Shown here piece by piece: positions 50,544 through 59,694 of a DNA stretch of 64,000 bases (the first letter of the stretch is position 1; each line of letters begins with the position of its first letter). The translations under genes and the position numbers were made by a program. The stretch is from NCBI RefSeq assembly GCF_031348265.1, contig NZ_CP133771.1, positions 3,162,001-3,226,000 of the forward strand, read 5' to 3'. This stretch comes from Streptomyces collinus (lineage in GTDB: Bacteria > Actinomycetota > Actinomycetes > Streptomycetales > Streptomycetaceae). The notes beneath the pieces are model-generated. The model worked only from the letters and a program-made list of their open reading frames with translations. It was not told where the DNA came from and searched no databases.

Positions 50544-51395
50544 TCAACTCGCCGCCAGATCCCTGTGGATGACCTTGGCCACGGCCTGGATGGTGGTGAT
50601 GCCGTAGTTCATCGTGCTGTTGCCGTGGGACAGCACGGTCATCACGTAGTCGTGGCCGCCGCCCTTGAACGCGCCGACGCTGTGCACCCGCCAGCCGTTG
50701 GTGGAGCGCTGCAGCCAGCCGTTCTTGACGGCCACGGTGACACCTGAGGGCACCCCGTACGGGGTGCCCCAGCGCTGGGACGAGACGACCTGGCCCATCA
50801 GCTTGATGATGTAGGCGCGGGAGTTGTCGCTGAGGACCGCGTTCTTGGCGGTGAGGAGCTTCAGCAGCTTCTGCTCGTCGGTGACGGTGATCTGCGTCAG
50901 ACCCCAGTAGCCGTTCGCGCCGGGCTTGGTCTGTGTCATGCCGGCGGCCGCGAGGAAGTTCTTGATCTTCGTCATGCCGAGCTGCTTCCACAGGGTGGAG
51001 GTCGCAGCATTGTCCGACTTGGTGATCATCGCCTTGGCGAGGGTGTTCTCGCGGTCGGTGAGGTACCGGTTCGTCTTCTTCGCGTCCCACAGCAGCGTGG
51101 CGAGGACGGTCACCTTGACGATGCTGGCCGAGTCGTAGGCGGAACTCGCCCGCAGGGTGCAGGTCGTGTTGGTGCTGCGGTCGTAGAGGCCGACGGCGAC
51201 CGTGCCCTTGCGGGTGGCGAGCGCGGCGGTGATGTCCTTCTTCAGCTTGGCGGCGAGCCCCGCCTTGGCGGACGTGCAGGTCACGGCCGGAGCGGCGGCG
51301 GAGGCGGGCGTGGCGGTGGCGACGAGCGGCACGAGAACGCCCGTACCCACGGCCGCCGCCAGCACTCTCGCGCGGCGGGATATCCCAGAAGTCAT
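50544..51395 (-). CDS. Secreted class A beta-lactamase-fold serine hydrolase
   Basis: 283-residue exported protein with a Tat-like signal (MTSGISRRARVLAAAVGTGVLVPLVATATPASAAA). The penicillin-recognising fold is visible: SxxK as SAYDSASIVKVTVLATLL, the SDN motif in MITKSDNAATSTLWKQLG, and KNG (VAVKNGWLQRS) in place of KTG. The Glu166-type omega-loop region is not obvious, so it may be a peptidase or an inactive relative rather than a real beta-lactamase. ATG 51395 is preferred over ATG 51404, which is too close to GGGAG. Divergent from the glycosyltransferase. Confidence 0.87.
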   Translation of the reverse strand: MTSGISRRARVLAAAVGTGVLVPLVATATPASAAAPAVTCTSAKAGLAAKLKKDITAALATRKGTVAVGLYDRSTNTTCTLRASSAYDSASIVKVTVLATLLWDAKKTNRYLTDRENTLAKAMITKSDNAATSTLWKQLGMTKIKNFLAAAGMTQTKPGANGYWGLTQITVTDEQKLLKLLTAKNAVLSDNSRAYIIKLMGQVVSSQRWGTPYGVPSGVTVAVKNGWLQRSTNGWRVHSVGAFKGGGHDYVMTVLSHGNSTMNYGITTIQAVAKVIHRDLAAS

Positions 51396-51539
51396 GCACC
51401 ACATGACTCCCGGACGGGAGCGAATGGTTGTAGGTGTGGCGAAGTCTTGTGCGAGTCGTTACCGGAGCCTGCCCGGTTTCACAGGCGGCGGCCAGCTCCG
51501 GCACAGCGGCCTCCCACCGTGGCCGCCCACCATGCTCGG

Positions 51540-53792
51540 GTGACATCAGCCACCGAAACCCAGCTCCGCACCGCCGGGCCCCCGCCGGTTCCGCCGAAGG
51601 ACGCCGCCCCCGCGCCGCGTTGGTCCCTTCCCGCGCTGCTCGCGGTCCTCGCCCTGGCCGCGGTGCTGTACTCCTGGAACCTGTCGGGAGCCGGCCTCAA
51701 CAGCTTCTACAGCGCCGCCGTGCTGAGCGGCACCGAGAGCTGGAAGGCCTGGTTCTTCGGCTCGCTGGACTCCGGGAACTTCCTCACCGTCGACAAGCCG
51801 CCGCTGGCGCTGATGGTCATGGGCCTGTCCTGCCGGGTCCTCGGCTACGGCACCTGGCAGATGATGGCGCCGATGATCGTGGCGGCCCTGGCCACGATCT
51901 GGATCCTGCACTCCTCGGTGAAGCGGGTGTTCGGGCACGCGGCGGCGGCCGTGGCGGCGCTCGTCCTGGCCCTCACCCCGATCACGGTCGCCATCAACCG
52001 GGACAACAACCCCGACACCCTGCTGGTGTTCCTGATGGTGGCCGGTGCGGCCCTCGCCCTGCGCGCGACGCGCGACGGCCGGCTGCTGCCGCTGCTCGGC
52101 TCGGCGGCCTGCTTCGGGCTCGCCTTCAACACCAAGATGCTCCAGGGGTACATCGCGCTGCCCGCCGTGTTCGTGGTGTATCTGTACGCGGCCCGGCCCG
52201 CGTTGGTGAAGCGGGCCGTCCATCTGGTCCTGGCGGGGGTGGTGCTGGCCGTCTCCAGCTTTTGGTGGGCCGCGGCCGTGTCGCTGGTCCCGGCCTCGGA
52301 GCGGCCGTACATCGGCGGTTCGACGGACGGCACCGCCTGGAACCTGATCATGGGCTACAACGGACTCGGCCGGATCCTCGGCGGCGAGGGCAACGGCGGG
52401 GGCGGCGGGGGCGGAGGCTTCGCCGGCACCGCGGGCCTCGGACGGATGTTCAACGACATCCTCGGCGGCCAGATCTCCTGGCTGCTCCCCTTCACCGGCG
52501 TCGCCCTCGTCGGCGGCCTGCTGCTGTGCGGCCGTGCCGCGCGCACGGACCTCACCCGGGCCGCGCTCGTGCTCTGGGGCGGCTGGACCGTGCTGCACTA
52601 CCTGACCTTCGCCCTGGCCGAGGGCACGATGCACCCGTACTACACGACCGCGCTCGCCCCGGGCGTCGCGGCGCTGTGCGGGGGCGGCGGGGTGCTGCTG
52701 CTGCGGGCCTTCCGCGCGGACCGGCGGTGGGTGTGGGTGCTTCCGCTGGCGCTGGGGGGCACGGCCGTCTGGGCGGCGGTGCTGCTGCGGCGGGCCTCCG
52801 GCTGGAACTCCTGGCTGTGGCCCGCCGTCCTGGTCGTCATGGCACTGGCCGTGGCGGGCCTGCTCGCCTTCCGCTCCGGCACCTCGGGGCTGCGACTGCG
52901 GCTGCTGGCGGTGTCGGTGGCGGCGGCGGTCGTCGCGGCGGTGGCGGGACCGGCGGCGTACGCCTGGTCCGTTCCGTCGTCGGGAGCGGGCGGCGGCATG
53001 AGCGGTACGAACCCGACGGCCGGGCCGACCACGGGCAGCGGCTTCGGCGGGCCCGGGGGTGGTGGCGGTGGCGGTGGCGGTGGCGGTGGCGGTGGCCGAG
53101 GGTTCCCGGGCGGGGGGTCGGGCGGTCCCGGTGAGGGCGGTCAGCAGGGCGGCAGCGCCCAGGCGGGGGGCGGTTTCCCCGGTGGCGGGCTGCCGTCCGG
53201 CGGGCGGAGCGGGCAGGCTCCGGAAGGCTTGCAGGGCGGGCAGGCTCCTGGCGGCACTCAGAACGGGCAGGCTTCCGGTGGCACTCAGAACGGGCAGGCT
53301 TCCGGTGGCACTCAGAAGGGGCAGGCTTCCGGTGGCATGCAGGGCGGCCCCGGCGGTGGCGGCATGGGCCGCGGTGGCGCGAGCAGCGAGCTGATCGCGT
53401 ACCTCAAGAAGCACCAGGACGGCGCCAAGTGGCTGCTGGCGGTGTCGAGTTCGCAGGGTGCCGCCCAGCTCATCCTGAGCAGCGGGGAGCCCGTCATCTC
53501 GATGTGGGGCTGGTCCGGCAGCGACAAGGCGATGACGCTCGCCAAGCTCAAGGAGCTGGTGAAGCAGGGCGAACTGCACTACGTCCAGCTCGGCGGCGGC
53601 ATGGGCGGCGGCCCCGGCGGCGGCTCCTCCGTCAGCTCCGAGGTCACGGCGTGGGTGCAGAAGCACGGCACGGAAGTGAAGGAGAGCGACTACAGCAGCC
53701 GTACGAGCACGGACTCCGGCAACGGCTCCGAATCCTCGGCGCAGTCCGGCCAGTCGGCCGTCTACCGCCTGGACGCGTCCGACGTCAGCTGA
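51540..53792 (+). CDS. GT39-type glycosyltransferase with YkcA/B-like C-terminal domain
   Basis: 750-residue membrane protein. Residues about 30-480 form a polytopic GT-C glycosyltransferase of the ArnT/PMT type: YSWNLSGAGLNSFYSAAVLSG, DKPPLALMVMGLSCRVLGYG, AINRDNNPDTLLVFLMVAGAA, where early Asp residues are the catalytic type. A very Gly-rich region (about 500-620) with a glycine run and 9-residue GTQNGQASG repeats leads to a C-terminal domain (ELIAYLKKHQDGAKWLLAVSSSQGAAQLIL) as in B. subtilis YkcB. It probably moves a sugar from a polyprenyl phosphate onto an extracytoplasmic acceptor. GTG 51540; terminator follows. Confidence 0.9.
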   Translation: MTSATETQLRTAGPPPVPPKDAAPAPRWSLPALLAVLALAAVLYSWNLSGAGLNSFYSAAVLSGTESWKAWFFGSLDSGNFLTVDKPPLALMVMGLSCRVLGYGTWQMMAPMIVAALATIWILHSSVKRVFGHAAAAVAALVLALTPITVAINRDNNPDTLLVFLMVAGAALALRATRDGRLLPLLGSAACFGLAFNTKMLQGYIALPAVFVVYLYAARPALVKRAVHLVLAGVVLAVSSFWWAAAVSLVPASERPYIGGSTDGTAWNLIMGYNGLGRILGGEGNGGGGGGGGFAGTAGLGRMFNDILGGQISWLLPFTGVALVGGLLLCGRAARTDLTRAALVLWGGWTVLHYLTFALAEGTMHPYYTTALAPGVAALCGGGGVLLLRAFRADRRWVWVLPLALGGTAVWAAVLLRRASGWNSWLWPAVLVVMALAVAGLLAFRSGTSGLRLRLLAVSVAAAVVAAVAGPAAYAWSVPSSGAGGGMSGTNPTAGPTTGSGFGGPGGGGGGGGGGGGGGRGFPGGGSGGPGEGGQQGGSAQAGGGFPGGGLPSGGRSGQAPEGLQGGQAPGGTQNGQASGGTQNGQASGGTQKGQASGGMQGGPGGGGMGRGGASSELIAYLKKHQDGAKWLLAVSSSQGAAQLILSSGEPVISMWGWSGSDKAMTLAKLKELVKQGELHYVQLGGGMGGGPGGGSSVSSEVTAWVQKHGTEVKESDYSSRTSTDSGNGSESSAQSGQSAVYRLDASDVS
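53057..53096. repeat. GGTGGC microsatellite inside the glycosyltransferase gene
   Basis: About six GGTGGC hexamers in a row encode a glycine run. Slippage by whole hexamers would keep the reading frame and change run length. Confidence 0.9.
53253..53333. repeat. 27-bp in-frame tandem repeats
   Basis: Three copies of a 27-base unit (53253-53279, 53280-53306, 53307-53333), the first two identical and the third with one change, encode GTQNGQASG/GTQKGQASG. Degenerate fragments continue on both sides. Confidence 0.9.
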
Positions 53793-53816
53793 CCCCACCC
53801 ACCGCACACCGGCGAA

Positions 53817-53855
53817 CGGCCCCGACCCAAACGACAGGCCCTGGGTCCGGGGCCG
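53817..53855 (+). terminator. Terminator of the glycosyltransferase gene
   Basis: CGGCCCCGACCC (53817-53828) pairs with GGGTCCGGGGCCG (53843-53855) with a single bulge, 25 bases after the stop. Confidence 0.7.
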
Positions 53856-53915
53856 CTCCCGCGTCCCCGATCATGGACACCGGTGTCCGGCGATCGGGTG
53901 AAGGGGAGCACAACG

Positions 53916-54536
53916 GTGGGCTACTGCCTGGAGATGAGCACCGGCGACATGAGAACGGTGGTGCGGCTGCTCACGGCGGTGGAGCGGACCGAGCAGCAGG
54001 AGCGCACCCTGGCCCGGGTGCGCACCGAGTGCGAGCGGACCGACGTCCGCTTCCAGGAGCAGGGCATCGACCTCGACGTCTCCATCAGCCGCGCCCTGGA
54101 CGAACTGATCGACGGCACCCCGAGCACCGACCTCTGCCCCTCCTACAGTTACGCCTTCTACCAGGCCGTCGCGGCGCACTTCTCCGACCCCACCGACCTC
54201 GGCGCCTGGCGCCGCCCGGCGTGGTTCTACGCCATGGACGACGAACTGTCCCGGCACGGCGTACCGTCCGACCTGCTCCCGGGCACGTTCCTGTTCAGCG
54301 GTCCGCCGCTGCGGCTGCCCCACCCCGGTGACGCGGTGCCCGCGATCGGCACCCTGCCGGCCCAGCGGGCCTCCGCCCTGGCCGATGCCTACGGGTCCGT
54401 ACTGAGCCGCCTGGATCCCGAATTCCGCGGCGCGGCCCGCCGGTTCATCGACGCCATGCGGTTCGAGGCGGAGGAGTGGGAGAGCGCCCGGAAGCTCGGG
54501 AGGAATCCGGACACGCTGCTCTTCTGGTTCCACTGA
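53916..54536 (+). CDS. Hypothetical cytosolic protein (MGYCLEM-type)
   Basis: 206-residue soluble, acidic protein. It begins VGYCLEMSTGDMRTVVRLLTAVERTEQQERTLARVRTECER, with PSYSYAFYQAVAAHFSDP in the middle and RFEAEEWESARKLGRNPDTLLFWFH at the end. No membrane or signal segment. It resembles a Streptomyces conserved family starting MGY-C/S-L whose function I do not know. GTG 53916 lies eight bases after GGGGAG. Confidence 0.75.
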   Translation: MGYCLEMSTGDMRTVVRLLTAVERTEQQERTLARVRTECERTDVRFQEQGIDLDVSISRALDELIDGTPSTDLCPSYSYAFYQAVAAHFSDPTDLGAWRRPAWFYAMDDELSRHGVPSDLLPGTFLFSGPPLRLPHPGDAVPAIGTLPAQRASALADAYGSVLSRLDPEFRGAARRFIDAMRFEAEEWESARKLGRNPDTLLFWFH

Positions 54537-54663
54537 CCACTGCCGGAACTCTTGACGCCGCCTTTCCCACCGGGATACTTGCGGTCGACAGCGCGCCAAC
54601 TGCCGTGTCATACAAGGACTTTGTGTGGACGGTGGCGCCGCTTGTACGAGATCCCGAACGTCG

Positions 54664-54677
54664 TGCGAAGTTTCGCA
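54664..54677. promoter_or_regulatory. Palindrome before the small metallopeptidase gene
   Basis: TGCGAA-GT-TTCGCA is a perfect 6-bp dyad 36 to 49 bases upstream of the start, followed by a further AGTTTCG copy. Candidate operator. Confidence 0.5.
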
Positions 54678-54712
54678 AGTTTCGTGACGACCACCCCCAC
54701 TGGAGGATCCGC

Positions 54713-55315
54713 ATGAGCCCACGCAAGGCACTCGTCGCCGCCGTGACCGCCGCACTGCTGGCCGGTCCCGGCGTCGCCCAGGCCGCCACGGTCCAGGCCC
54801 CGCCCGCCCCCGCCCGGGAACGCGCCGCGGCGGCCACCATCACCTGGTCCCTCGTCCGCGCGAGCAACCCCACCGCGGACCAGCGCTCGGCCTACGACCA
54901 GATCACCAAGGCCATGAACGCGGCGGTGGCCCGCTACAACAACCTCAGCGACCTGGGCAAGACCCTCACCGTCCGCTACGAGCCGGGAGTCCCCACCGCC
55001 GACGGCAACATCAACGGCACCATCCGCTTCGGCAGCAACCGCAGCTACATGAACGAGCGGACGGCACTGCACGAGATCGCCCACACCATCGGCGTGGGGA
55101 CGAGCTCGGGCTGGTCCCGCCTGGGCGGCAGCGGCACCTGGACCGGCGGACAGGCCACCGCGCTCGTCAAGCAGTACGACGGCTCGGGCGCCAAGATCTC
55201 CACCGGCGGCGGCCACTTCTGGCCCTACGGCCTGAACTACGACAACGAGTGGTCGGGCACGGCGGCCGACCGCCACGTCCACATCGTCGCCGCGATGGTC
55301 CGCGACGGCCTGTAG
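54713..55315 (+). CDS. Small secreted HExxH metallopeptidase-like protein
   Basis: 200-residue exported protein. Signal MSPRKALVAAVTAALLAGPGVAQAA. The mature part begins ITWSLVRASNPTADQRSAYDQITKAMNAAVARYNN and has the zinc motif LHEIAHTIGVGTSSGW (HExxHxxG). The residue where metzincins carry a third His or Asp ligand is Thr here, so either another residue completes the site or this is a separate lineage. HFWPYGLNYDNEW near the end could supply a ligand. ATG 54713 follows GGAGGATCC. Likely an extracellular protease or lectin-associated peptidase; substrate unknown. Confidence 0.85.
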   Translation: MSPRKALVAAVTAALLAGPGVAQAATVQAPPAPARERAAAATITWSLVRASNPTADQRSAYDQITKAMNAAVARYNNLSDLGKTLTVRYEPGVPTADGNINGTIRFGSNRSYMNERTALHEIAHTIGVGTSSGWSRLGGSGTWTGGQATALVKQYDGSGAKISTGGGHFWPYGLNYDNEWSGTAADRHVHIVAAMVRDGL

Positions 55316-55340
55316 ACGGCCTCGCGGGTCCGGCCGGCGC

Positions 55341-57026
55341 TCACCCCAGGTGCGTCGGCGCGAACATCCGCAGCACGGCCGGGAGCAGGACCACCGAGGG
55401 CCCGGGCGTCTTCAGCGCCTTCGCGAGGTCCTGCTCCAGGTTCTCCGGAGTCGTCCGCACCCCGGGCACGCCGAAGGACTCCGCGAGGGCCACGTAGTCC
55501 GGCCGGGTCAGGTCCGTCGCGGTCGCCTCCCCGAAAGCGTCGTTCATGTACTCGCGCAGGATGCCGTAGCCACCGTCGTCGACGATCAGCCAGGTGACGT
55601 CCAGGTCGTACTGACGGGCCGTCGCCAGCTCGGCGATCGAGTACAGGGCGCCGCCGTCGCCGGAGACGGCGAGGACAGGGCGGGTCGGGTCGGCCGCCGC
55701 CGCGCCCAGTGCCGCCGGGAAGGCGTAGCCGAGGCCGCCCGCGCCCTGCGCCGAGTGCATGTGGTTGGGGCCCTTGGCGTCGAAGGCCGACCAGGCCCAG
55801 TAGGCGAGGATCGTCATGTCCCAGAAGGACGGGGAGTCGGCCGGGAGCGCCTTGCGGACGGACGCCAGCACGTCCTGCTCCAGGGTGAGTTCCTGGGCGG
55901 CGATGCGGTCGGTCACCTTGGCGAGCAGCTCTCGTACGCGCTCCGGGGCTTGGGGGTCCTGTCGTTCGGACACCGTCTCCAGCAGCGCTTGCAGCGCGAG
56001 GCGGGCGTCCGCGTGGATGCCCAGCGCGGGATGGTTGGACTCCAGCTTGCCGAGGTCGGCCTCGATCTGGACGACCCGGCCCCGGGGCTTGAACGTGTGG
56101 TAGTTCGAGGAGAGTTCACCGAGGCCCGAACCGACGACCAGGAGGACGTCGGCGTCCTCCAGGAAGTCGGTGGTGTGCCGGTCCTCGATCCACGACTGGA
56201 GCGACAGCGGGTGCTTCCAGGGGAACGCGCCCTTGCCGCCGGGGGTGGTGACGACCGGCGCCTGAAGCCGCTCCGCCAGCTGCTTCAGTTTGCCGGAGGC
56301 GTCCGCCCGGACCACTCCCCCGCCCGCGATGATCGCCGGACGGGCGGCCTTGGACAGCAGGTCGGCTGCCACGGCGGTCAGTTCGGGGCGCGGCGGCAGC
56401 TCCTCGGGGAAGGCGTCGCCGCCCGTGACGACCGGGATGGCCGTCTCGGCGAGCAGGACGTCCTGCGGGATCTCCACCCACACCGGGCCGTGCGGGGCGC
56501 TCAGCGCCGACTTCCAGGCCGCCTCGATCGCCGAGGGGATCTGCGACGGGGTGCGGACGGTGTGGACGGACTTGACCACGCCCCGGAACGAGGCGGCCTG
56601 GTCCGGAAGTTCGTGGAGGTAGCCGTGCCGGCCGCCGCCGAGGCCCGCCGTCGGGACCTGGCTGCTGACGGCCAGCACGGGAGCGGAGGCCGCCGCCGCC
56701 TCCTGGAGGGCCGCCAGGGAGGTCAGGGCCCCGGGGCCGGTCGACAGCAGTAGCGGCGCGGCCTCACCGGTGATCCGGCCGTACGCGTCCGCCGCGAACC
56801 CGGCGTTGTTCTCCACCCGCAGGCCGATGTACCTCAGGTCCGAGCGACGCAGCGCGTCGAAAATGCCGAGGGCGTGCTGGCCGGGCAGCCCGAAGACGGT
56901 CGTCGCGCCCAGCCCGGCCAGCGTCTCCACGACCAGGTCTCCGCCGGTGCGGCCGGGAGGAGGGTTGAGGGCGGCCTCCGTCTGGGCGGGCGTGGGGCGG
57001 AGCACCAGGTCGTGGTCGTGAGTCAC
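55341..57026 (-). CDS. Thiamine-diphosphate enzyme (acetolactate synthase-like)
   Basis: 561-residue TPP enzyme. The N-terminal Pyr domain shows [15 protein letters not shown] and [15 protein letters not shown] with the activating Glu72, and [16 protein letters not shown]. The central domain has [17 protein letters not shown]. The PP domain has [37 protein letters not shown], the TPP-binding GDG motif. It resembles IlvB-like enzymes but the genomic position, overlapping the agmatinase stop by GTGA, points to a catabolic role, for example a decarboxylase acting on a keto acid derived from guanidino compounds. That role is inferred. Confidence 0.9.
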   Translation of the reverse strand: MTHDHDLVLRPTPAQTEAALNPPPGRTGGDLVVETLAGLGATTVFGLPGQHALGIFDALRRSDLRYIGLRVENNAGFAADAYGRITGEAAPLLLSTGPGALTSLAALQEAAAASAPVLAVSSQVPTAGLGGGRHGYLHELPDQAASFRGVVKSVHTVRTPSQIPSAIEAAWKSALSAPHGPVWVEIPQDVLLAETAIPVVTGGDAFPEELPPRPELTAVAADLLSKAARPAIIAGGGVVRADASGKLKQLAERLQAPVVTTPGGKGAFPWKHPLSLQSWIEDRHTTDFLEDADVLLVVGSGLGELSSNYHTFKPRGRVVQIEADLGKLESNHPALGIHADARLALQALLETVSERQDPQAPERVRELLAKVTDRIAAQELTLEQDVLASVRKALPADSPSFWDMTILAYWAWSAFDAKGPNHMHSAQGAGGLGYAFPAALGAAAADPTRPVLAVSGDGGALYSIAELATARQYDLDVTWLIVDDGGYGILREYMNDAFGEATATDLTRPDYVALAESFGVPGVRTTPENLEQDLAKALKTPGPSVVLLPAVLRMFAPTHLG

Positions 57027-58003
57027 TTCGCTTCCGAGTCCTTCCGGGCCGCGGCGATCTGGCGCGACATGATCGTGGTCAGTTCGTAGGCGGTGTGGGA
57101 GGCCGCCACCGACGTGATCTCCGCGTGGTCGTACGCGGGGGCCACCTCGACGACGTCGGCCGACACCAGGTTGCAGGATGCCAGGCCGCGCAGGATCTCC
57201 AGCAGTTCGCGGGAGGTCATGCCGCCGGCCTCGGGGGTGCCGGTGCCGGGGGCGTGGGCCGGGTCGAGGCAGTCGATGTCGATGGAGATGTACAGCGGCC
57301 GGTCGCCGATGCGCTGGCGGAGCTGGTCGGCGACCTCGTCGGCGCCGCGCCGGTAGACGTCGGCGGAGGTGACGATGCCGAAGCCCATCTTCTCGTCGTC
57401 GGTGAGGTCCTGCTTGCCGTAGAGCGGGCCGCGGGTGCCGACGTGGGACAGGGCGGAGGTGTCGAGGATGCCCTCCTCGACCGCGCGGCGGAACGGGGTG
57501 CCGTGCGTGTACTCGGCGCCGAAGTAGGTGTCCCAGGTGTCGAGGTGCGCGTCGAAGTGCAGCAGGGCGACCGGGCCGTGCTTCTTCGCGACCGAGCGCA
57601 GCAGGGGCAGGGCGATGGTGTGGTCGCCGCCGAGGGTCATCAGGCGGGCGCCGGTGCCGAGCAGGTCGTCCGCGGCGGCCTCGACGGTCTCGACGGCCTC
57701 GTTGATGTTGAACGGGTTCACGGCGATGTCGCCGCCGTCCGCGACCTGGGCGAGGGCGAACGGGGAGGCGTCCTGCGCCGGGTTGTACGGGCGCAGCAGC
57801 CGGGACGCCTCACGGATGGCGTTGCCGCCGAAGCGGGCGCCCGGCCGGTACGAGACGCCCGAGTCGAACGGCACGCCCACGACCGCGACGTCGGCCCGGC
57901 CGACCTCGTCCAGCCGGGGCAGCCGGGCGAAGGTCGCGGGGCCCGCGTACCGCGGAACGCGGGAGGAGTCGACGGGCCCGCGGGGAGTCTCGTTGCTGCT
58001 CAT
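57023..58003 (-). CDS. speB: Agmatinase (ureohydrolase family)
   Basis: 326-residue binuclear-Mn ureohydrolase, which releases urea from agmatine to give putrescine, or acts on a related guanidino substrate such as 4-guanidinobutyrate. Metal ligands are visible in [13 protein letters not shown] (His), [14 protein letters not shown] (Asp, His, Asp) and [24 protein letters not shown] (Asp, Asp). Start ATG 58003 has only a weak site (GGAAAGAGAG, rather far). It lies between an SSS symporter and a TPP enzyme on the same strand. Agmatinase versus guanidinobutyrase cannot be decided by eye. Confidence 0.93.
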   Translation of the reverse strand: MSSNETPRGPVDSSRVPRYAGPATFARLPRLDEVGRADVAVVGVPFDSGVSYRPGARFGGNAIREASRLLRPYNPAQDASPFALAQVADGGDIAVNPFNINEAVETVEAAADDLLGTGARLMTLGGDHTIALPLLRSVAKKHGPVALLHFDAHLDTWDTYFGAEYTHGTPFRRAVEEGILDTSALSHVGTRGPLYGKQDLTDDEKMGFGIVTSADVYRRGADEVADQLRQRIGDRPLYISIDIDCLDPAHAPGTGTPEAGGMTSRELLEILRGLASCNLVSADVVEVAPAYDHAEITSVAASHTAYELTTIMSRQIAAARKDSEAK

Positions 58004-58059
58004 GAAGAAATGCTCTCTTTCCTACGCTTCATCGCGTATGTACTGCTTGCCTTATGACC

Positions 58060-59550
58060 TTACCGGGGGGTCGCGGCCGGTTCGGACGCGAGTTCGGACT
58101 CGGCTTCGGGTGCCCGTCCCGCGAGGCGCTCGCGCCAAGCGGCGAGGACGGCGGCGTCGGTGGCCGGGGTGGCGAAGGAGACGGCCAGATAGGCGGCGAG
58201 GGAGGCGAGCAGGCCGTAGTAGACGGGCTCGTTGGCGAGAATGCCGTACGTCGCCATCAGGGCGACGACCGCGAGTCCGCCGACCACGACCGCGGCGAGG
58301 GCGCCGTGGACCGTGCCCCGCTTCCACACCAGGCCGCCGAGGATCGGCACGAGCAGACCGCCGACGAGGAGGTTGTAGGCGACGGTCAGCGCCTCCACCA
58401 CGTTGTCGATGGCGATGGCCGTGCAGATGACCGCGAGCCCCATGATCAGGATGAAGGCCCGGTTGCCCTTCACCTCGTCGTGCTCTTCCGCGTTCTCGGC
58501 GCTTTCGGCCGGTGCCTTGACGATGCCCCGCAGCCGGGACCAGATGTCGTTGTTGGCGACGGTGGCGCAGGCGATCAGCGCGCCGGAGGACGTCGACATC
58601 ACGGCGGCCAGGGCGGCGGCCAGCACCAGCCCGCGCACTCCGACGGGCAGTTCCTCCTTCACGATGGTCGCGAAGGCGTCGTCCGGGCTGCCGAGCTTCG
58701 GGTACAGCACCTTGGCGGCGGTGCCGATGACGGCGCCGGCGAGGGCGTACGCGAGGCAGTAGGTGCCGGCGACGGTGCCGCCCCACTTGGCGGTCGTGTC
58801 GCTGCGGGCGGTGAAGACGCGCTGCCAGATGTCCTGCCCGATGAGCATGCCGAAGGTGTAGATCAGCACATAGGTGAAGATCGTCTCGCCACCGATGCCG
58901 AGCGGGTCGAAGTACTCGGTGGGCAGCTGGGCCTTCATCTCGCTGAAGCCGCCGGCCTTCACCACGGCGATCGGCAGCAGCAGGAGCAGCACGCCGATGG
59001 TCTTCACGACGAACTGCACCATGTCCGTCAGGGTGATCGACCACATCCCGCCGAGGGTGGAGTACGCGACGACGATCGAGCCGCCGAGGACGATCGCGAG
59101 CGTGCGGTTCATGTCGAACAGGACGTCGAAGATCGTGGCGTACGCGATGGTCGAGGTCACCGCGAGCATGAGGGTGTACGCCCACATGACGACACCGGAG
59201 ATCACCCCGGCCCGGCCGCCGTAGCGCAGGTCGAGCATCTCGGAGACGGTGTAGACCTTCAGCCGGGCGATGCGGGCGGAGAAGAAGACGGACAGGGCGA
59301 GCAGGCCGAGGCCGATGGTGAAGACCATCCAGGCGCCGGAGAGGCCGTACTGGTAGCCGAGCCCCACACCGCCGATGGTGGAGGCGCCGCCGAGGACGAT
59401 GGCCGCCATGGTGCCGGAGTACATGGCCGGGCCGAGCCGGCGGCCCGCCACCAGGAACTCGCTCTTGGAGCGGGCGCGGCGCATGCCCCACCAGCCCATG
59501 GCCAGCATTCCGGCCAGGTAGACGACGATCACGAGGTAGTCGACGGCCAT
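58060..59550 (-). CDS. Sodium:solute symporter (SSS family)
   Basis: 496-residue membrane transporter with about 13 helices. SSS features: MAVDYLVIVVYLAGMLAMGWWG at the start, SEFLVAGRRLGPAMYSGTMAAIVLGGASTIGGVGLGYQYG, TVSEMLDLRYGGRAGVISGVVMWAY, GMWSITLTDMVQF, and ALAAVMSTSSGALIACATVANNDIW, the sodium-site region with MSTSSG. ATG 59550 has AAGGAGG close before. First gene of the operon with agmatinase and TPP enzyme; its substrate is probably their starting compound, such as agmatine or a guanidino acid. Confidence 0.93.
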   Translation of the reverse strand: MAVDYLVIVVYLAGMLAMGWWGMRRARSKSEFLVAGRRLGPAMYSGTMAAIVLGGASTIGGVGLGYQYGLSGAWMVFTIGLGLLALSVFFSARIARLKVYTVSEMLDLRYGGRAGVISGVVMWAYTLMLAVTSTIAYATIFDVLFDMNRTLAIVLGGSIVVAYSTLGGMWSITLTDMVQFVVKTIGVLLLLLPIAVVKAGGFSEMKAQLPTEYFDPLGIGGETIFTYVLIYTFGMLIGQDIWQRVFTARSDTTAKWGGTVAGTYCLAYALAGAVIGTAAKVLYPKLGSPDDAFATIVKEELPVGVRGLVLAAALAAVMSTSSGALIACATVANNDIWSRLRGIVKAPAESAENAEEHDEVKGNRAFILIMGLAVICTAIAIDNVVEALTVAYNLLVGGLLVPILGGLVWKRGTVHGALAAVVVGGLAVVALMATYGILANEPVYYGLLASLAAYLAVSFATPATDAAVLAAWRERLAGRAPEAESELASEPAATPR

Positions 59551-59642
59551 GGGGCCTCCTTCGCGCACGCACAGGGCGCAGGGCTCGGTCGCGGGGGACG
59601 AGGTTGACGAGCACTGACACTAGGTGGCCGGAAAGCGACTGC

Positions 59643-59656
59643 GAAGTGTACGTTTC
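59643..59656. promoter_or_regulatory. Candidate site in symporter/PucR divergent promoter
   Basis: GAAGTGTACGTTTC is nearly symmetrical about GTAC (GAA with TTC arms) and lies between the divergent starts at 59550 and 59695. It could be bound by the PucR protein. Evidence is positional. Confidence 0.35.
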
Positions 59657-59694
59657 ATCCATTCGAGCGGCCTTGGCTGGAGGGAACGCACACC

